The notes under the pieces were generated by a model. It made no database searches and was not told the origin of the DNA. It saw only the letters and a list, made by a program, of their open reading frames with translations. 59,242 bases of DNA from Vibrio nereis NBRC 15637 (GTDB taxonomy: Bacteria > Pseudomonadota > Gammaproteobacteria > Enterobacterales > Vibrionaceae), in contig NZ_BCUD01000022.1 of assembly GCF_001591105.1 (NCBI RefSeq), positions 1 to 59,242 of the forward strand, written 5' to 3'. How positions within the stretch are numbered: position 1 is the first letter of the stretch; the number at the start of each line of letters is the position of its first letter. Both the position numbers and the translations under genes were made by a program. Of this stretch, positions 59,058 to 59,242 are shown piece by piece.

Positions 59058-59085
59058 TTGCCAATGTGAGCGCGATCTCTATAAT
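59058..59085 (+). promoter_or_regulatory. rRNA operon promoter P1
   Basis: TTGCCA (59058-59063), 16 bases, TATAAT (59080-59085), then a GCCTCC discriminator as in growth-rate-controlled rRNA promoters. An AT-rich block lies upstream. Confidence 0.75.
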
Positions 59086-59174
59086 GCCTCCTCGTCGACA
59101 GGGCAAGGGCTCATAAGGGTTTAAAGCCAAATCGACAAGGTCAGAAATAAAAACGAAATAATTTAGAAAAGTGT

Positions 59175-59202
59175 TTGACACAAAATATTATCTCGCTAAA
59201 AT
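59175..59202 (+). promoter_or_regulatory. rRNA operon promoter P2
   Basis: TTGACA (59175-59180), 16 bases, TAAAAT (59197-59202), then GGCCGCC. The tandem arrangement 117 bases after P1 and the leader-like bases GAAGTGATGTAAGTCAC strongly suggest a ribosomal RNA operon, although the 16S gene is outside the window. Confidence 0.75.
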
Positions 59203-59242
59203 GGCCGCCTCTTCCGAAGTGATGTAAGTCACAAAGAAGAGA

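Larger units (their letters stand above)
58869..59242. promoter_or_regulatory. Non-coding region between cysH and a probable rRNA operon
   Basis: 374 bases with no gene. It holds the cysH terminator, a perfect DnaA box, and two rRNA-type promoters described separately. The segment 58990-59050 is AT-rich and could hold FIS sites or an UP element, but I could not assign exact sites. The 16S gene itself is beyond the window. Confidence 0.7.

Noticed and set aside
1..59242. CRISPR arrays, prophage, transposases, integron attC sites, toxin-antitoxin pairs, defence genes and tRNAs
   Set aside because: No repeat-spacer pattern, mobile-element protein, defence-gene domain or tRNA-like cloverleaf was recognised. 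Only one short palindromic intergenic element was seen.

Overview
The window reads as about 59 kb of core chromosome from a Vibrio species (Gammaproteobacteria, probably chromosome 1). The evidence is a MotX homologue (sodium-driven polar flagellar motor) with a sigma-28-type promoter, the yheS-yheT-yheU-prkB-crp block, the cobA-cysD-cysN-permease-cysC order, and ribosomal and CRP proteins that closely match remembered Vibrio and E. coli sequences. I see no prophage, insertion sequence, integron, CRISPR array, toxin-antitoxin pair, defence island or tRNA. I found no convincing undescribed multi-gene system. What merits a second look is regulatory and structural DNA, plus a few genes of uncertain role.

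Layout. 1-2.5 kb: start of an M20 amidohydrolase, an EamA exporter-FMN reductase pair and a divergent MarR regulator with twin operator-like palindromes. 2.5-8.4 kb: pabA, then the arginine succinyltransferase genes astC(argD)-astA-astD with an ERIC-like palindromic element inserted between astC and astA, then a DUF1338 gene. 8.5-14 kb (minus strand): yheS, a DUF2390 gene, yheT, yheU, prkB, crp. 14-17.4 kb: kefG, kefB, yheV, slyD. 17.5-24.3 kb: isoaspartyl peptidase, purA, motX, rnr, rlmB.

24.3-38.4 kb is the S10, spc and alpha ribosomal protein block, from rpsJ to rplQ and including secY, rpmJ and rpoA, with recognisable promoters and leaders. 38.5-44.6 kb holds a DUF2780 lipoprotein, fklB, an OapA/YtfB-like protein, an EamA transporter, elaA, a CRP/FNR-family regulator and cpdB.

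44.8-58.9 kb carries the whole assimilatory sulfate pathway in two clusters. The first is cobA-cysD-cysN-SLC13 permease-cysC and the second is cysJ-cysI-cysH. Together they would take up sulfate, activate it to APS and PAPS, reduce it to sulfite and sulfide, and make the sirohaem precursor that CysI needs. Between the clusters lie cheX, zur, dusA, pspG (with a sigma-54-like promoter), an outer-membrane barrel gene and a small unknown gene. The window ends on tandem rRNA-type promoters, so an rRNA operon very probably begins just beyond 59242.

Functions are assigned by recognising family motifs and gene order, without database searches. Promoters and operators are sequence matches only.
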